Source of the DNA: Methylophilus rhizosphaerae
Lineage (GTDB): Bacteria > Pseudomonadota > Gammaproteobacteria > Burkholderiales > Methylophilaceae
NCBI RefSeq assembly: GCF_900100975.1
Contig: NZ_FNFX01000004.1
Location: 310,001 to 374,000, forward strand
Length of the DNA: 64,000 nt
Direction of reading: 5' to 3'
In this document: positions 39,714 through 48,898 of the stretch, one piece after another
Numbering within the stretch: the first letter of the stretch is position 1
Layout: each line of letters opens with the position of its first letter
Notes under the pieces: model-generated
The model's input: the letters and a program-made list of their open reading frames with translations, nothing else
The model's database searches: none
What the model was told of the DNA's origin: nothing
Made by a program: the position numbers and the translations under genes

Positions 39714-40675
39714 ACGCGATAGTGAATGTATTAAAAAATAACTACGAGACCGTTTTGCTGACGGGCGCGGCGATATTCCTGCTGCTGGCGCTGGTAAAAC
39801 CGGATATTCAACTCAAGCAGAATGTGCATAATTATTTGCTGCTGGCCGATGTGTCGCAAAGCATGAATGCGGAAGACATGAAAATCGACAACAAGCCGGC
39901 CAGCCGGCTGGCGTATACCCAGCATCTGATGCAGCAGGTCGTGAAAACTTCGCCGTGCGGCACGTATGTCAGCGTCGGCGTGTTTGCTGCGGAAAACGTG
40001 GCTCTGCTGTTTATGCCGCTGGAAGTGTGCGCTAACTTCGACATTATCAATGACAGTATCAACCACCTGGAATGGCGGATGGCCTGGAGTGGCAACAGCC
40101 GCATGACGTTTGGCGTGAAGGCGGCTGAGGCGACATTTGATTACCTGAATATTCCGGCGCAAATGCTGTTCTTCACCGATGGCGATGAAGCGCCGAAAGC
40201 CAACGGTATTAACAAGCTTGATATCACTGATGTGCGCATAGGCAAACATGTGATCTTTGTCGGCGTGGGTGGCACCGAGCCTTCGCCGATCAAACGCTTT
40301 AACGCCAATAACCAGTTTGTCGGTTATTGGGGGACGGATGCGGCCGCGGAAAGTGCGGGGGGCGGTGTGAATTATAACGATGCCAGTAAGGATGACCCGG
40401 ACCCACCAGTCGCGTATGCCGAATTTGACCGTTATTTATCCAGTCAGGATGTCGAGCATCTGAAAGAACTGGCGACCGAAATCAAAGGCCAGTATATCGC
40501 AGGTAAAGATGAGCCGGCATTTTACGAGTTTGTACAATCGCAGGCACCGGTGGCCAGATTTGTCACCCGCTATTCAGTCAAATGGATATTCCTGACACTG
40601 GCCGCACTGATGGTGATTGCCACTTACCTGCCGGATATCTGGTCAAGACGGTGGCGTATGCGTCAGGCTGCCTGA
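39710..40675 (+). CDS. mxaL: MxaL, membrane vWA-domain protein
   Basis: 321 residues. N-terminal helix (TVLLTGAAIFLLLALVKP), vWA domain with MIDAS motif ADVSQSMNAED, and C-terminal helix (WIFLTLAALMVIATYLP). It is the last gene of this cluster; mxaD, mxaE and mxaH do not follow, and the next gene is on the other strand. It overlaps mxaK by ATGA. Confidence 0.86.
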   Translation: MNAIVNVLKNNYETVLLTGAAIFLLLALVKPDIQLKQNVHNYLLLADVSQSMNAEDMKIDNKPASRLAYTQHLMQQVVKTSPCGTYVSVGVFAAENVALLFMPLEVCANFDIINDSINHLEWRMAWSGNSRMTFGVKAAEATFDYLNIPAQMLFFTDGDEAPKANGINKLDITDVRIGKHVIFVGVGGTEPSPIKRFNANNQFVGYWGTDAAAESAGGGVNYNDASKDDPDPPVAYAEFDRYLSSQDVEHLKELATEIKGQYIAGKDEPAFYEFVQSQAPVARFVTRYSVKWIFLTLAALMVIATYLPDIWSRRWRMRQAA

Positions 40676-40705
40676 CCGCAGCGGGCAGGATGTGTGCTCA
40701 CCGGT

Positions 40706-41830
40706 TTATTCACATAAATCATCCAGATTGGTAGGTTCGCACGCCTTCGGTTCTTCGGGGGCGCTGCGCTGCTTTCTGGACAATTCATAGGTCATTTTCC
40801 GCAGGCGCATGACTGAGCCCAGCGGGCGGTGGGACTGGATGCCGTGCCAGGGGGAGAACATCATGCCTTCATCCACGATGTGCGAGCGGTAAGGACTCCA
40901 GGCGATTTGCGGTTTGGCCGTGATTCTGGCCACGGGAATATAGGGCGACAGGTCAGGTGACCAGATCACGGAAGCATCTTCAATCGGCATTTGGTCAATA
41001 TCGGTGCAGAGCTGTACCCGTAACTCCCATTCGGCGGTATGCGAGATAAAAAAATCCACCACCGATTTCCGCAAACTGTCCGCTGCGAACGTCAGGTCTA
41101 TCGGTTTGTTGGTGAGCGCGATCAGTGCCGGTGCAACCGGTACTAGCGCAAACTTGGCCATGAAATCACCATAGAGGGCCGGGTCCTGGCTGAAATAGGT
41201 TTCCCCCAGGAGATGCGTTTCTGTTGACCCTTGTGCGGGGTGGTCAGGCGTCTTGATGATGGCCTGGTAACCGCTAAGCGACTCAATCAGCTTTGAAGTG
41301 GCCTGCAGGATTCTGGACAGGAATTGCCTGAACTCGGAGGTGCTGTCCGCGGTGGAGGAGAGGGATTTCAGGTTGGATAAGAATTGCTGTACGCTGCAAG
41401 ACAGGAAACTGGAGCCATTCACAAACAGGAAATCCTGGGTGGTGGCTTCTTCACTGCCGCTGAGCCGTTCCCCTTCCACACCTATGATTTTGATCGCCAG
41501 GCTGCGGGGCGTGCAGGCTTTGTCTTTGAGGATATCTCCCGGCACGGTGGAAAAGCGCATGACCAGGGGCAGTTTCCTGGCCTGTTTGAAGATGCCCTGT
41601 GCCAGGTTTTCTGGCAGGTCGGCGTAGATATCCATCTCGGCATAAATCAACCCGTGGCTTTTGCCATGTACGCTGCGCGTGGTAAAGGTGGATTGGCGGT
41701 AAGTGGTCTCGGAGATTTTCCGCAAGGTCTCCTGCAGGTTTTCGTCGCGTTTGACCCTGTTCTCATCCAGCACCTCATAGGCGGGATGGTATTTGAGTGG
41801 CGAGGTTCCACTATGTGCAGGTTGTTGCAT
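40706..41830 (-). CDS. Catalase-like haem protein
   Basis: 374 residues from the ATG at 41830, which has GAGGA six bases upstream; six further upstream codons are unlikely. Catalase signatures are present: SVHGKSHGLIYAEM around the distal histidine and VMRFSTVPGD. The protein is much shorter than a true catalase (about 480-700) and lacks the usual C-terminal Tyr haem-ligand context that I can recognise. It resembles the SrpA-like catalase-related family. No signal peptide. A peroxidase rather than catalase role is possible. Confidence 0.8.
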   Translation of the reverse strand: MQQPAHSGTSPLKYHPAYEVLDENRVKRDENLQETLRKISETTYRQSTFTTRSVHGKSHGLIYAEMDIYADLPENLAQGIFKQARKLPLVMRFSTVPGDILKDKACTPRSLAIKIIGVEGERLSGSEEATTQDFLFVNGSSFLSCSVQQFLSNLKSLSSTADSTSEFRQFLSRILQATSKLIESLSGYQAIIKTPDHPAQGSTETHLLGETYFSQDPALYGDFMAKFALVPVAPALIALTNKPIDLTFAADSLRKSVVDFFISHTAEWELRVQLCTDIDQMPIEDASVIWSPDLSPYIPVARITAKPQIAWSPYRSHIVDEGMMFSPWHGIQSHRPLGSVMRLRKMTYELSRKQRSAPEEPKACEPTNLDDLCE

Positions 41831-41914
41831 AGATATCCTCACTTTCATCGGGCTTGTGGCAAGCCCGGGTTGCTCATGATCCAGGATCAGCTAAACGCCA
41901 GACGCAGGGGGTGT

Positions 41915-42070
41915 TTAGTGGTTTTTGGTTTCTCCGGCCTGCTTTCTTTGCTTGTTGACAATACGGGCCGCTACTTCTTCTTCCCTCCCCGGGTAGCGGT
42001 GTTCCTGCTGGAATTTGTCCTTGAGGTGTTCGTATTCATGTTCGCGTTTTGGACTGGCACCACGTGGCAT
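41915..42070 (-). CDS. Small basic protein, 51 residues
   Basis: MPRGASPKREHEYEHLKDKF continuing to RYPGREEEVAARIVNKQRKQ and AGETKNH. The ribosome site AAAGGAGG, seven bases before the ATG, is the best in the window, so it is very likely translated and abundantly. Charged, soluble and helical. Small proteins starting MPRG with a C-terminal A-R-x-V-N-K are common in proteobacteria and are sometimes labelled plasmid-stabilisation-like without proof; the function is unknown. It lies 84 bp upstream of the catalase-like gene on the same strand and may be a stress-related partner. Confidence 0.75.
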   Translation of the reverse strand: MPRGASPKREHEYEHLKDKFQQEHRYPGREEEVAARIVNKQRKQAGETKNH

Positions 42071-42281
42071 GTGAGACCTCCTTTGAAAGGGTTATAAAAG
42101 CGTTGAGCAGAAACGGCAGCGCTCGGCTGCCGTAGTTGTCTGTGATGGAATGAATTCAGCACTCAGTTCCAAACAAGACAATGCCAGATTACGCCTTAAT
42201 AAAAATTTACTTTATAGGATTTTTCCTTATTGCCCTGTAGGAATTGCTTTATCGCTTCGATGTCAGGCTGAATCCCTGAAT

Positions 42282-42637
42282 TCACCAGGCCAAAGTAACT
42301 AGGCCCAAGGTAGCACTCGGTGCCTGCCAGATCACAGTCATGGCCGCCCGCCGGGGAAACAGGGCAATATGTTCATTGAGCACATATTGCAATTGCTTTA
42401 GGTTTTCATCCGACATGGCATGCAGGGCATTCAAATCCAAGTGCACCTGCTTGTGCCTTAAGTACGCAATCCCCCCAGGGGGAAGTGAGTCAGGCCCTGC
42501 AAGTCATTGTACTCCACATTAATTTTACGACGGAAATGATTACATAGACCCCCTAAATAGCGACTTGGTTCCTGGGTGGCAACTGCCTGGTGTCGATGGG
42601 GCGTTTCAGAAGAGTGGCAGGCCGGCAGCGTACGCAT
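42282..42637 (-). pseudogene. DUF2218 gene broken by a frameshift
   Basis: The first frame reads AVATQEPSRYLGGLCNHFRR and KINVEYNDLQGLTHFPLG. It then leaves the family and stops at a run of six G on the coding strand (42471-42476). The next frame continues with IAYLRHKQVHLDLNALHAMS, DENLKQLQYVLNEHIALFPR and RAAMTVIWQ. Joined, they give the roughly 95-residue DUF2218 pattern (SRYL..LC.HF, VE..D..G...FP.G, W near the end). Restoring one G would repair the frame. The exact start is uncertain, since the sequence upstream of 42641 is the pirin terminator. Confidence 0.72.
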
Positions 42638-42640
42638 ATA

Positions 42641-42670
42641 GAAAAAAGAGGCCATGAAATGGCCTCTTGA
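42641..42670 (-). terminator. Pirin gene terminator
   Basis: Perfect 10-bp stem AAGAGGCCAT / ATGGCCTCTT (42646-42655 and 42659-42668) with a 3-base loop. On the minus strand a T-run follows (complement of the As at 42642-42647). It lies 23 bp after the pirin stop. Confidence 0.9.
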
Positions 42671-42690
42671 TAGCGTTTGCTGAATATTCC

Positions 42691-43551
42691 TTATGGTGTC
42701 GCAAACCGTCCCAGGTTGTAGTCATTAATCGCCTGGTCAATTTCTTGCCAGGTATTCATGACAAATGGACCGTGACCTACCACCGGCTCGTTCAGCGGCT
42801 CACCATTCAGTAACAGCAACACGGTGTCCTGCTGCGCCTGTAATACCAGCTCAGACCCTTCGCGCTGCATCACCGCCAGTTCGGATGGCCGGATAGTGTG
42901 CACGCTGCCGGTTTTCACCGCGCCATGCAGCACAAAAATGGCGGTGGTGTGACCTTCTGGCAAATGGAAGGTGGTGCGTGTCCCGGCGTTCAGGCGCACA
43001 TCCCACACATTCATCGGGCTGAATGTCTTGGCGGGGCCCGTTTGCCCGGCGTATTCACCGGCAATTACCCGTACTCTCCCTGCTGCATCGGGCAATACCA
43101 CTTCGGGAATTTCGGCTTTGGTAATGCCCTGGTAACCGGGTTTGGTCATTTTGTCCCTGGCTGGCAGGTTGACCCACAACTGGATCATTTCGAACGGGCC
43201 ACCGGTGCGGGCATAGTCATCGCCATGATATTCCTCATGGATAATGCCTGCCCCTGCCGTCATCCACTGCACGTCACCCGGGCCAATCGTGCCGCCGGTA
43301 TTGGTGGAGTCGTGGTGGGATACCTGGCCGTCATAGACAATGGTCACGGTTTCAAAGCCACGGTGCGGGTGCTGCCCCACGCCACGGCGCTGTGTGGTCG
43401 GCTCGAAACGGGCAGGGCCGGCATAATCCATCAGCAGGAAGGGCGACATTTCTTCTGCAATATCACGATAGGAAAAAATGCTCTGCACCGGAAAGCCGTC
43501 ACCTACCCAGTGGTTGCCGTTGCTGCGTTTGATAAAAGCCAGTTTTTTCAT
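42691..43551 (-). CDS. Pirin-family protein
   Basis: 286 residues from the ATG at 43551, with AGGAG six bases upstream. Bicupin fold; metal-binding residues in HPHRGFETVTIVYDG and AGIIHEEYHG (H-x-H and H-x-E) and the pirin C-terminal half with EPVVGHGPFVMNT. Bacterial pirins are iron-binding quercetinase-like or redox-linked regulators. It is divergent from a LysR regulator that probably controls it. Confidence 0.9.
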   Translation of the reverse strand: MKKLAFIKRSNGNHWVGDGFPVQSIFSYRDIAEEMSPFLLMDYAGPARFEPTTQRRGVGQHPHRGFETVTIVYDGQVSHHDSTNTGGTIGPGDVQWMTAGAGIIHEEYHGDDYARTGGPFEMIQLWVNLPARDKMTKPGYQGITKAEIPEVVLPDAAGRVRVIAGEYAGQTGPAKTFSPMNVWDVRLNAGTRTTFHLPEGHTTAIFVLHGAVKTGSVHTIRPSELAVMQREGSELVLQAQQDTVLLLLNGEPLNEPVVGHGPFVMNTWQEIDQAINDYNLGRFATP

Positions 43552-43660
43552 GATGCGCTCCTCGTGCATATGATGTTGCGATGGCTCCCACTATATCCGG
43601 GTGACTTTCATGACACTAGATGGTTAAATGTGAAATCACTTTTTATTTAATTGAACAATA

Positions 43661-44560
43661 ATGGATTTCAACGAAACAGCAGTGTTCGTCAAAGTGGTGC
43701 AAGCGGGTAGCTTCAGTGCGGCGGCCCGGCAATTGGGAGTACCTACTTCTACCATCAGTACGCGTGTGGCAAGGCTGGAACAGCGGCTGGGTGTCACCTT
43801 GTTGCAGCGCACCACACGCCGCCTGCATTTAACCGAGGCCGGTACCTTGTATTACGAACAGGCGGCACCGGGGCTGGACTATTTGCTGCAGGCGGAAGCC
43901 GCACTGGATGAGGCCAGGCAATTGCCTGCCGGTAAACTGAAAGTGACAGCGCCGGCGGATATGGGTGATCTTTTGCTGGCGGGCTTGGTCAGGCGTGTGC
44001 AGGCCACGTTTCCGGCGCTGGCAGTTGAAATGGTATTGACCGACCGTTACGTTGACCTGGTGGCAGAAGGGGTGGATGTGGCGATCCGCATGGGGGAACT
44101 GCGCGATTCCAGCCTGGTGGCAAAATCACTGGGCACCATTCACTGGGCATTATTTGCCAGTGCGGCCTATCTGCAACATGCGCCCTCATTGGCGACGCCT
44201 GCTGATTTGCATGTGCATCCCTGTGTGCAATTCAGCCCCATGGGCCGGGAGCAATGGGTGTTGCGGCAGGGGCAGACTGAGATGCGGGTTCCGCTGAGCG
44301 GCCATACACTGGTGAATAGTATCGGTGTAGTCAGGGCCATGGCGGAAAACGGACAGGGCATTGCCTTGTTGCCCACGTTTATTTGCCAGTCGCCGCAGGT
44401 ACGTGACCGATTGGTCAAGGTGTTACCTGCCTGGCAGGGGCATGCAGATGCCGTCCACCTGGTATACCCGCAGCAGCGGTTTATGCCGCCCAAGTTACGT
44501 GCCTTTATTGACCTAGCACTGGATGAATTAAAACCACAACTGAGGGAAACGGTGGCCTGA
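43661..44560 (+). CDS. LysR-family transcriptional regulator
   Basis: 299 residues, MDFNETAVFVKVVQAGSFSA: winged HTH (AARQLGVPTSTISTRVARLE) plus effector-binding domain. It lies 109 bp from the divergent pirin gene. LysR-pirin divergent pairs are common, and the regulator usually activates the pirin gene. The effector is unknown. Confidence 0.9.
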   Translation: MDFNETAVFVKVVQAGSFSAAARQLGVPTSTISTRVARLEQRLGVTLLQRTTRRLHLTEAGTLYYEQAAPGLDYLLQAEAALDEARQLPAGKLKVTAPADMGDLLLAGLVRRVQATFPALAVEMVLTDRYVDLVAEGVDVAIRMGELRDSSLVAKSLGTIHWALFASAAYLQHAPSLATPADLHVHPCVQFSPMGREQWVLRQGQTEMRVPLSGHTLVNSIGVVRAMAENGQGIALLPTFICQSPQVRDRLVKVLPAWQGHADAVHLVYPQQRFMPPKLRAFIDLALDELKPQLRETVA

Positions 44561-44762
44561 ACGGGGAATGGCATGACAGCGTAAAGCCCTGCCTGTTCGG
44601 CATGAAGCGCGGGATGGCATCAGCGGATGGTACAAAACGATGACATTGCTGAAAAAATACATTTATTTGGTCAAGCATGCGTAAAATGGCGTTAAGCCAT
44701 GTGCTTTTCTGCTTTTTTGGTGCAAGATATTCCTTAAAGGGTTAACCCCGAATCACCATTGA

Positions 44763-44780
44763 ATATTGTATAAACAATAT
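44763..44780. repeat. ATATTGT-ATAA-ACAATAT inverted repeat
   Basis: A perfect 7-bp inverted repeat with a 4-bp loop, 14 bp before the TTG start of the following GGDEF-EAL gene and just before its AAGGG. It may be an operator or a hairpin affecting translation. The rest of the 233-bp gap (44561-44793) shows nothing else. Confidence 0.5.
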
Positions 44781-44793
44781 AAGGGCATACGCG

Positions 44794-46824
44794 TTGAGTA
44801 CTGCATCGGAATCCGTGGCATTGAACGCAGAAATTGTGGAAATGCTCTATGCCAATAACCGCAGGTCATTGATGGCTGCCATCGTGACCATGTTTGCGTT
44901 ATTGCTGGCGCAATATGCGTTTATCGACCGCGTCATTCTCGTGCTCTGGACCGTGGTTTTTCTGCTGGCTTACGGCAGCCGTTATTACCTTACCTACCTC
45001 TATTCCCAGGATCCGCAACCCGAATTGCATAGCCGGCAGTGGCTGCAATGGTTTCGTGCCAGTGCCGCGTTTTGCGGCTTCACCTGGGGCCTGGCCGGGG
45101 CCTTGCTGTTCCCGGCCGCGGAACCTGCCAACCAGGCGTTCCTGATTTTTGCGCTGGCCGGCGTGTCAGGTGCCGGTATCATTATTTATTCTGTGGATAG
45201 CCTGACCACCAATCTGTTCACCGGCGGCATCATGCTGTTTATCGTTCCGCGTTTCCTCACGCAGGGTACTTCGGTGTCCGTCGCACTAGCGGTGCTGTTT
45301 ATAGTCTATGTCGCGTATGTCAGTGTGACCGGTCATGGGTTAGCCCGGAGTTTGCGCGAAAATATCCGCTTGCGGATTGCGGCCAATCTCGACAATCAGA
45401 AAGTCCACCAGCTGGCCTATTATGACTTTTTAACCAAGCTGCCCAATCGCCGCTTGCTGACTGACCGGTTACAACAGGCGTTCGCACGCTGCGCACGCCA
45501 CCAGGGATATGGCGCGGTACTGTCGCTGGACCTGAATAATTTTAAAGGCCTGAATGACAGCAAAGGCCATCAGGCTGGCGATGAGCTGTTGCAGCAGGTG
45601 GCCGAACGCCTGCTGCAATGTTTGCGCAAAAACGACACCATAGCCCGTACCGGTGGCGATGAATTTATTGCAGTACTGGATGAACTGGGCAGCGACAAGG
45701 CGGAAGCCGTCAGGGCTGCCCAGGTGGCGGCTGAAAAAATGATGGCAGTGTTTACCGAACCGTTCCAGCTGAGCAACACCCGTTACTGCACCACGACCAG
45801 TATCGGGATCTGCCTGTTTCACGGCGATCGGTACACAGAAGCCGAAGTATTGCGGCGGGCGGATATCGCCATGTACGAAGCCAAAAAGTCGGATAGCCTG
45901 AACGGCATACAGTTATACGATGAAGTGCTGCATCCGGCGATTGAGAGGCGGGCGACGCTGGAGAACGACCTGGCCTTTGCCTTGCAGGGTAACCAGTTGC
46001 TGCTGCATTTCCAGGTACAGGTGGACGAGGCCCACCAGCCCATAGGGGCGGAAGTGCTGCTGCGCTGGCAACACCCGCTACTGGGCATGATTCCGCCAGA
46101 CCAGTTTATCCCGATTGCCGAAGAAAGTGGCCAGATTGTCCCCATCGGGCAATGGGTGCTGATGCAGGCCTGCCAGCAACTCAAGACATGGGCCGCCACG
46201 CCAATGACCAGTACGCTGAAACTGTCGGTCAATGTCAGTGCCGTGCAGTTCAATCAACCGGACTTTGTGCAGATGGTCACGGAAACCGTTTTGCAAAGTG
46301 GCTGTGATCCGCGCTTGTTGCGGCTGGAACTGACCGAAAGCCTGATCGTAAAAAATGTGGAAGAAATTATCGGCAAAATCCAGGCCCTGAAGTCGCTGGG
46401 CATGACGTTCTCCCTCGATGATTTTGGGACCGGCCAGTCTTCATTATCGGTATTGAAGCGTTTACCGCTGGATGAACTGAAAATTGATAAAAGCTTTATC
46501 AAGGATATCTTGCACAATACCTATGACAGTTTCATCGTGGAAACCATCATCAATATGGCAAAAAACCTGGGACACAGCGTGATTGCCGAAGGGGTTGAAA
46601 TGCAGCAGCAGAAAACCCTGTTACAGCGCATGGGCTGTTATCGTTTCCAGGGGTATTTGTTCAGCAAACCATTGCCCTTGCATGCGCTTGAAGCCGGATT
46701 GCAAACCCGGCAACTGGTGCCGTCAGCAGCAGGTGAGCCGGTGGCCAGCCCAGGGCAGCCTAAAGCCAAATCCCGGCCCAGCAGGTCTAGATCCAGGCCC
46801 AGACCAAAACCAGCTGCGACCTGA
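44794..46824 (+). CDS. Membrane GGDEF-EAL cyclic-di-GMP protein
   Basis: 676 residues. The N-terminal membrane part has about six helices (to residue 185) and no recognisable extracellular domain. GGDEF has the intact signature ARTGGDEFIAVL. In the EAL domain the motif reads EVL (IGAEVLLRW), a variant found in both active and inactive phosphodiesterases; DDFGTG is intact. A basic, proline-rich tail (KAKSRPSRSRSRPRPKPAAT) closes the protein. The start is TTG at 44794 with AAGGG nine bases upstream; no ATG fits. It ends 1 bp from convergent recG. Confidence 0.9.
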   Translation: MSTASESVALNAEIVEMLYANNRRSLMAAIVTMFALLLAQYAFIDRVILVLWTVVFLLAYGSRYYLTYLYSQDPQPELHSRQWLQWFRASAAFCGFTWGLAGALLFPAAEPANQAFLIFALAGVSGAGIIIYSVDSLTTNLFTGGIMLFIVPRFLTQGTSVSVALAVLFIVYVAYVSVTGHGLARSLRENIRLRIAANLDNQKVHQLAYYDFLTKLPNRRLLTDRLQQAFARCARHQGYGAVLSLDLNNFKGLNDSKGHQAGDELLQQVAERLLQCLRKNDTIARTGGDEFIAVLDELGSDKAEAVRAAQVAAEKMMAVFTEPFQLSNTRYCTTTSIGICLFHGDRYTEAEVLRRADIAMYEAKKSDSLNGIQLYDEVLHPAIERRATLENDLAFALQGNQLLLHFQVQVDEAHQPIGAEVLLRWQHPLLGMIPPDQFIPIAEESGQIVPIGQWVLMQACQQLKTWAATPMTSTLKLSVNVSAVQFNQPDFVQMVTETVLQSGCDPRLLRLELTESLIVKNVEEIIGKIQALKSLGMTFSLDDFGTGQSSLSVLKRLPLDELKIDKSFIKDILHNTYDSFIVETIINMAKNLGHSVIAEGVEMQQQKTLLQRMGCYRFQGYLFSKPLPLHALEAGLQTRQLVPSAAGEPVASPGQPKAKSRPSRSRSRPRPKPAAT

Positions 46825-46825
46825 G

Positions 46826-48877
46826 TTAAACTTTCATCCATTCTTCACCCTGGCTGAGCCAGCGCTGCAAATGTGCTTTTATGGCGGCTGGTTCCCGCCG
46901 CAATAACTGGTCGGCGACCTGTTTGGCTTGCAGCAATAATGCACTATCACGTTCCAGGTCGGCGATTTTGAGCATGGGCACGCCGCTCTGGCGTGTGCCG
47001 AGCAATTCACCCGGCCCACGGATATGCAGGTCAGCCTGCGCAATCTGGAAGCCATCGCTGCTCTCGTAAATCACCTTCAGGCGCGCGCGGCCCAGCTGTG
47101 AGCATTGCTGTTTGCTATAGAGCAGGATGCAGGTACTTTTGGCCGCGCCGCGCCCCACGCGTCCGCGCAACTGGTGCAGCTGGCTCAGGCCCATGCGTTC
47201 GGCATGCTCAATCACCATTAAACTGGCATTCGGCACATCGACACCCACCTCAATGACTGTGGTTGCGACCAGTAACTGGATGTCATTGGCGGCAAACGCC
47301 TGCATCACGGCCTGTTTCTCTGCCGCTTTCATGCGGCCATGCACCAGCCCGACCTGCAATTCCGGGAAAGCCGCTTGCATGTAGGCATAAGTGTCGTTGG
47401 CCGTTTGCAATTGCAGGGTTTCCGATTCCTCGATCAGCGGGCATACCCAGTAAGCCTGGTGGCCCTGGGCGCAGGCGTCACGTACCCGCTCCAGGATTTC
47501 TTCACGCCTGTCATCCGCGACCAGTTTGGTGGCCACGGGGGTGCGGCCAGGCGGTAATTCATCAATGACCGACACATCCAGGTCGGCGTAATAACTCATG
47601 GACAGGGTACGTGGAATGGGCGTGGCCGACATCATGAGTTGGTGCGGTTCCAGGCTGGTCAACTGGCCTTTTTTACGCAAGGCCAGCCGTTGTTCGACCC
47701 CGAAACGATGCTGTTCGTCCACAACCGCCAGGCCCAGTTTGTGAAATACTACCTCCTCCTGAAACAAGGCATGCGTCCCTACTGCCAGCATGGCTTCACC
47801 ACTGGCAATACGTGATAGTGATTGCCTACGTTCCTTTTTGTTCTGGCCGCCGGTCAGCCAGGCGATATCTATGCCCAGCGGTTGCAGCCAGCCGCTGAGT
47901 TTTTTGTAATGCTGTTCGGCCAGGATTTCAGTCGGCGCCATCATGGCAACCTGCCAGCCGTGTTCTATCATCTGCAGGGCTGCCAGGCAGGCCACAATGG
48001 TTTTTCCACTGCCGACATCGCCGAGTAACAAGCGCTGCATGGGGTGAGGCTGCTGCAGGTCGTGGCTGATTTCAGCCACGACTTTCTGCTGCGCGGCTGT
48101 TAATGCAAACGGCAGATTGCCCAGCAGCCTGGCGGCCAGTGCTTGCGAGGGTGGCGTGGCGGGCGCGCGTGCCTGTTTGCGTCGCGCATAGTGCTGGCGC
48201 ATGGATAATTGCTGTGCCAGTAACTCGTCATACGCCAGGCGTTGCCAGGCGGGATGGCTGCGGTCTTCCAGGGCAGGCAAGGCTACGTCCGGGTCAGGCT
48301 GGTGCAACAGGCGCAGGCTGCTGGCGAAGTCGGGTAGCTGTAACGAGGCATAAACCCAGCCAGGCAAGGTTTCCTGCAAATGGTCAGGCGTCAGCACCAG
48401 GTTCACGGCTTTGCGGATGTTATTCTGGCTTAAGCCCGCGGTGGTTGGGTAAACAGGTGTGAGTGCGGTATTGACTGGCGTGTCTTCAGTGACTTTGCGC
48501 TGTTGCGGGTGCACCATTTCGTAGCCGAAAAATCCGGGGCGCACTTCCCCAAACACGCGCAGGCGGGTGCCGGTTTGCATGGCCGCAATCTGGCTGGGGT
48601 AAAAATGCAGGAAGCGCAGGTTGATGATGCCGGAGGCATCCTGCACCCGCACATTCAGCATTTTGCGCGGTTTGTAACTGACTTCATGGTGGACAACCAC
48701 GCCTTCAATCTGGGCTTGTTCACCCAGCCGTAAATCGCGGATGGGCGTGATCTGGGTTTCATCCAGGTAGCGCAGTGGCAAATGCAGTAATAAAGCCTGT
48801 GGCGAGTGTATGCCCAGCTTTGCCAACTGGCTGCACAGGGCCGGGGTGAATCCGCGAAGTTCGCTCAAAGGGCGCAT
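46826..48877 (-). CDS. recG: ATP-dependent DNA helicase RecG
   Basis: 683 residues. N-terminal wedge/OB domain (FLHFYPSQIAAMQTGTRLRV), Walker A LLGDVGSGKTIVA, VVDEQHRFGVEQR, MSATPIPRTL, and QLRGRVGRG in the second helicase domain. It remodels stalled forks and R-loops. It follows spoT on the same strand after 21 bp, as in the gmk-rpoZ-spoT-recG order known in other proteobacteria. Confidence 0.96.
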   Translation of the reverse strand: MRPLSELRGFTPALCSQLAKLGIHSPQALLLHLPLRYLDETQITPIRDLRLGEQAQIEGVVVHHEVSYKPRKMLNVRVQDASGIINLRFLHFYPSQIAAMQTGTRLRVFGEVRPGFFGYEMVHPQQRKVTEDTPVNTALTPVYPTTAGLSQNNIRKAVNLVLTPDHLQETLPGWVYASLQLPDFASSLRLLHQPDPDVALPALEDRSHPAWQRLAYDELLAQQLSMRQHYARRKQARAPATPPSQALAARLLGNLPFALTAAQQKVVAEISHDLQQPHPMQRLLLGDVGSGKTIVACLAALQMIEHGWQVAMMAPTEILAEQHYKKLSGWLQPLGIDIAWLTGGQNKKERRQSLSRIASGEAMLAVGTHALFQEEVVFHKLGLAVVDEQHRFGVEQRLALRKKGQLTSLEPHQLMMSATPIPRTLSMSYYADLDVSVIDELPPGRTPVATKLVADDRREEILERVRDACAQGHQAYWVCPLIEESETLQLQTANDTYAYMQAAFPELQVGLVHGRMKAAEKQAVMQAFAANDIQLLVATTVIEVGVDVPNASLMVIEHAERMGLSQLHQLRGRVGRGAAKSTCILLYSKQQCSQLGRARLKVIYESSDGFQIAQADLHIRGPGELLGTRQSGVPMLKIADLERDSALLLQAKQVADQLLRREPAAIKAHLQRWLSQGEEWMKV

Positions 48878-48898
48878 GTCGGCGACTCACCTGGCTGC

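Noticed and set aside
42140-42340. Minus-strand reading GLVNSGIQPDIEAIKQFLQG downstream of the DUF2218 remnant, which looks protein-like
   Set aside because: It has no start codon or ribosome site and lies beyond the expected end of DUF2218; probably chance in a short stretch.
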